Below, piece after piece: positions 63,925 through 64,000 of a DNA stretch of 64,000 nt. How positions within the stretch are numbered: the stretch's first letter is position 1; every line of letters begins with the position of its first letter. The DNA is from Caballeronia sordidicola (GTDB lineage Bacteria > Pseudomonadota > Gammaproteobacteria > Burkholderiales > Burkholderiaceae), in assembly GCF_001544455.2 (NCBI RefSeq), contig NZ_FCOC02000010.1, positions 152,626 to 216,625 on the forward strand. Reading direction: 5' to 3'. Under the pieces are notes generated by a model that saw nothing but the letters and a program-made list of their open reading frames with translations, was not told where the DNA came from and searched no databases. Made by a program: the position numbers and the translations under genes.

Positions 63925-64000
63925 ATGAGCGATACCCTGACAAAAGAAGCACCCGCTGCCGGCGGCTTCAAACCGAAAAAATCCGTCGCGCTTTCAGGTG
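63925..64000 (+). CDS. prpC: 2-methylcitrate synthase PrpC, partial
   Basis: Only the first 25 codons are present (MSDTLTKEAPAAGGFKPKKS, then VALSG) before the window ends. GGAGA precedes the ATG. The short N-terminus matching PrpC and its position 27 nt after prpB support the call. It would condense propionyl-CoA with oxaloacetate. Confidence 0.8.
   Translation, partial: MSDTLTKEAPAAGGFKPKKSVALSG

Overview
The window is high-GC DNA from a betaproteobacterium, most likely Burkholderiaceae of the Paraburkholderia/Caballeronia/Burkholderia type. The reasons are three small DUF4148 secreted proteins, a DUF2288 protein, an ssu operon ending in a molbindin gene (ssuF type), a prpR/prpB/prpC start, and overall codon and base composition. 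This is inference from gene content, not a database match. No rRNA, tRNA, CRISPR array, phage or insertion sequence was seen. Apart from one frameshifted regulator the window reads as intact chromosome.

Region by region. 0-12 kb is a sulfur-acquisition island: a metNIQ methionine ABC operon, an FMN reductase, a LysR regulator, a second orphan MetQ, and an operon ssuA(paralogue)-ssuA-ssuD-ssuC-ssuB-ssuF for sulfonate uptake and desulfonation. 12-18 kb holds an HtrA-like protease and an ECF sigma factor locus (anti-sigma-like gene, sigma factor, anti-sigma factor, catalase-related peroxidase, cytochrome b561), followed by two DUF4148 genes. 18-23.4 kb has yjbQ, an aspartate carbamoyltransferase carrying an extra N-terminal helix-turn-helix, an Asp/Glu racemase, a CDP-diacylglycerol pyrophosphatase and a frameshifted MocR-type regulator.

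23.8-30.7 kb is a complete Nit1C-type cluster: an MSMEG_0572-family protein, a nitrilase, an atypical radical-SAM protein, a GNAT enzyme, an AIR-synthase-like protein, a glycosyltransferase fused to an MSMEG_0570-family domain, and a flavoprotein. It is preceded by a near-consensus sigma-54 promoter. The families are widely conserved but the joint biochemistry is essentially undescribed, so this is the best candidate for an under-described system in the window. 30.7-38.9 kb is a reductive pyrimidine degradation operon (beta-ureidopropionase-like enzyme, PreT, PreA, NCS1 transporter, dihydropyrimidinase). A RutR-like TetR gene is divergent from it, with a clear CCANNTGG operator between them.

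39-51 kb is mixed: DUF4148, an orphan HutC with two operator-like sites, GNAT, CrcB, an MscS-type channel, LysR, a YciI-like protein, a lipid A acyltransferase and a GlsB-type membrane protein. It ends with a sugar ABC operon with a ROK regulator. 51-61 kb has a GGDEF-EAL protein downstream of a FeeM-like acyl-amino-acid synthase, prolyl aminopeptidase, PlsC, an orphan receiver, a PcaQ-like LysR and a DUF2288 protein. 61-64 kb is the start of the 2-methylcitrate (propionate) locus: prpR divergent from prpB-prpC, with a sigma-54 promoter before prpB. prpC runs off the end of the window.

Taken together, much of the window serves nutrient scavenging: sulfur from sulfonates and methionine, nitrogen from pyrimidines and possibly nitriles or cyanide, and carbon from propionate. 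Two of the loci have sigma-54 promoters.
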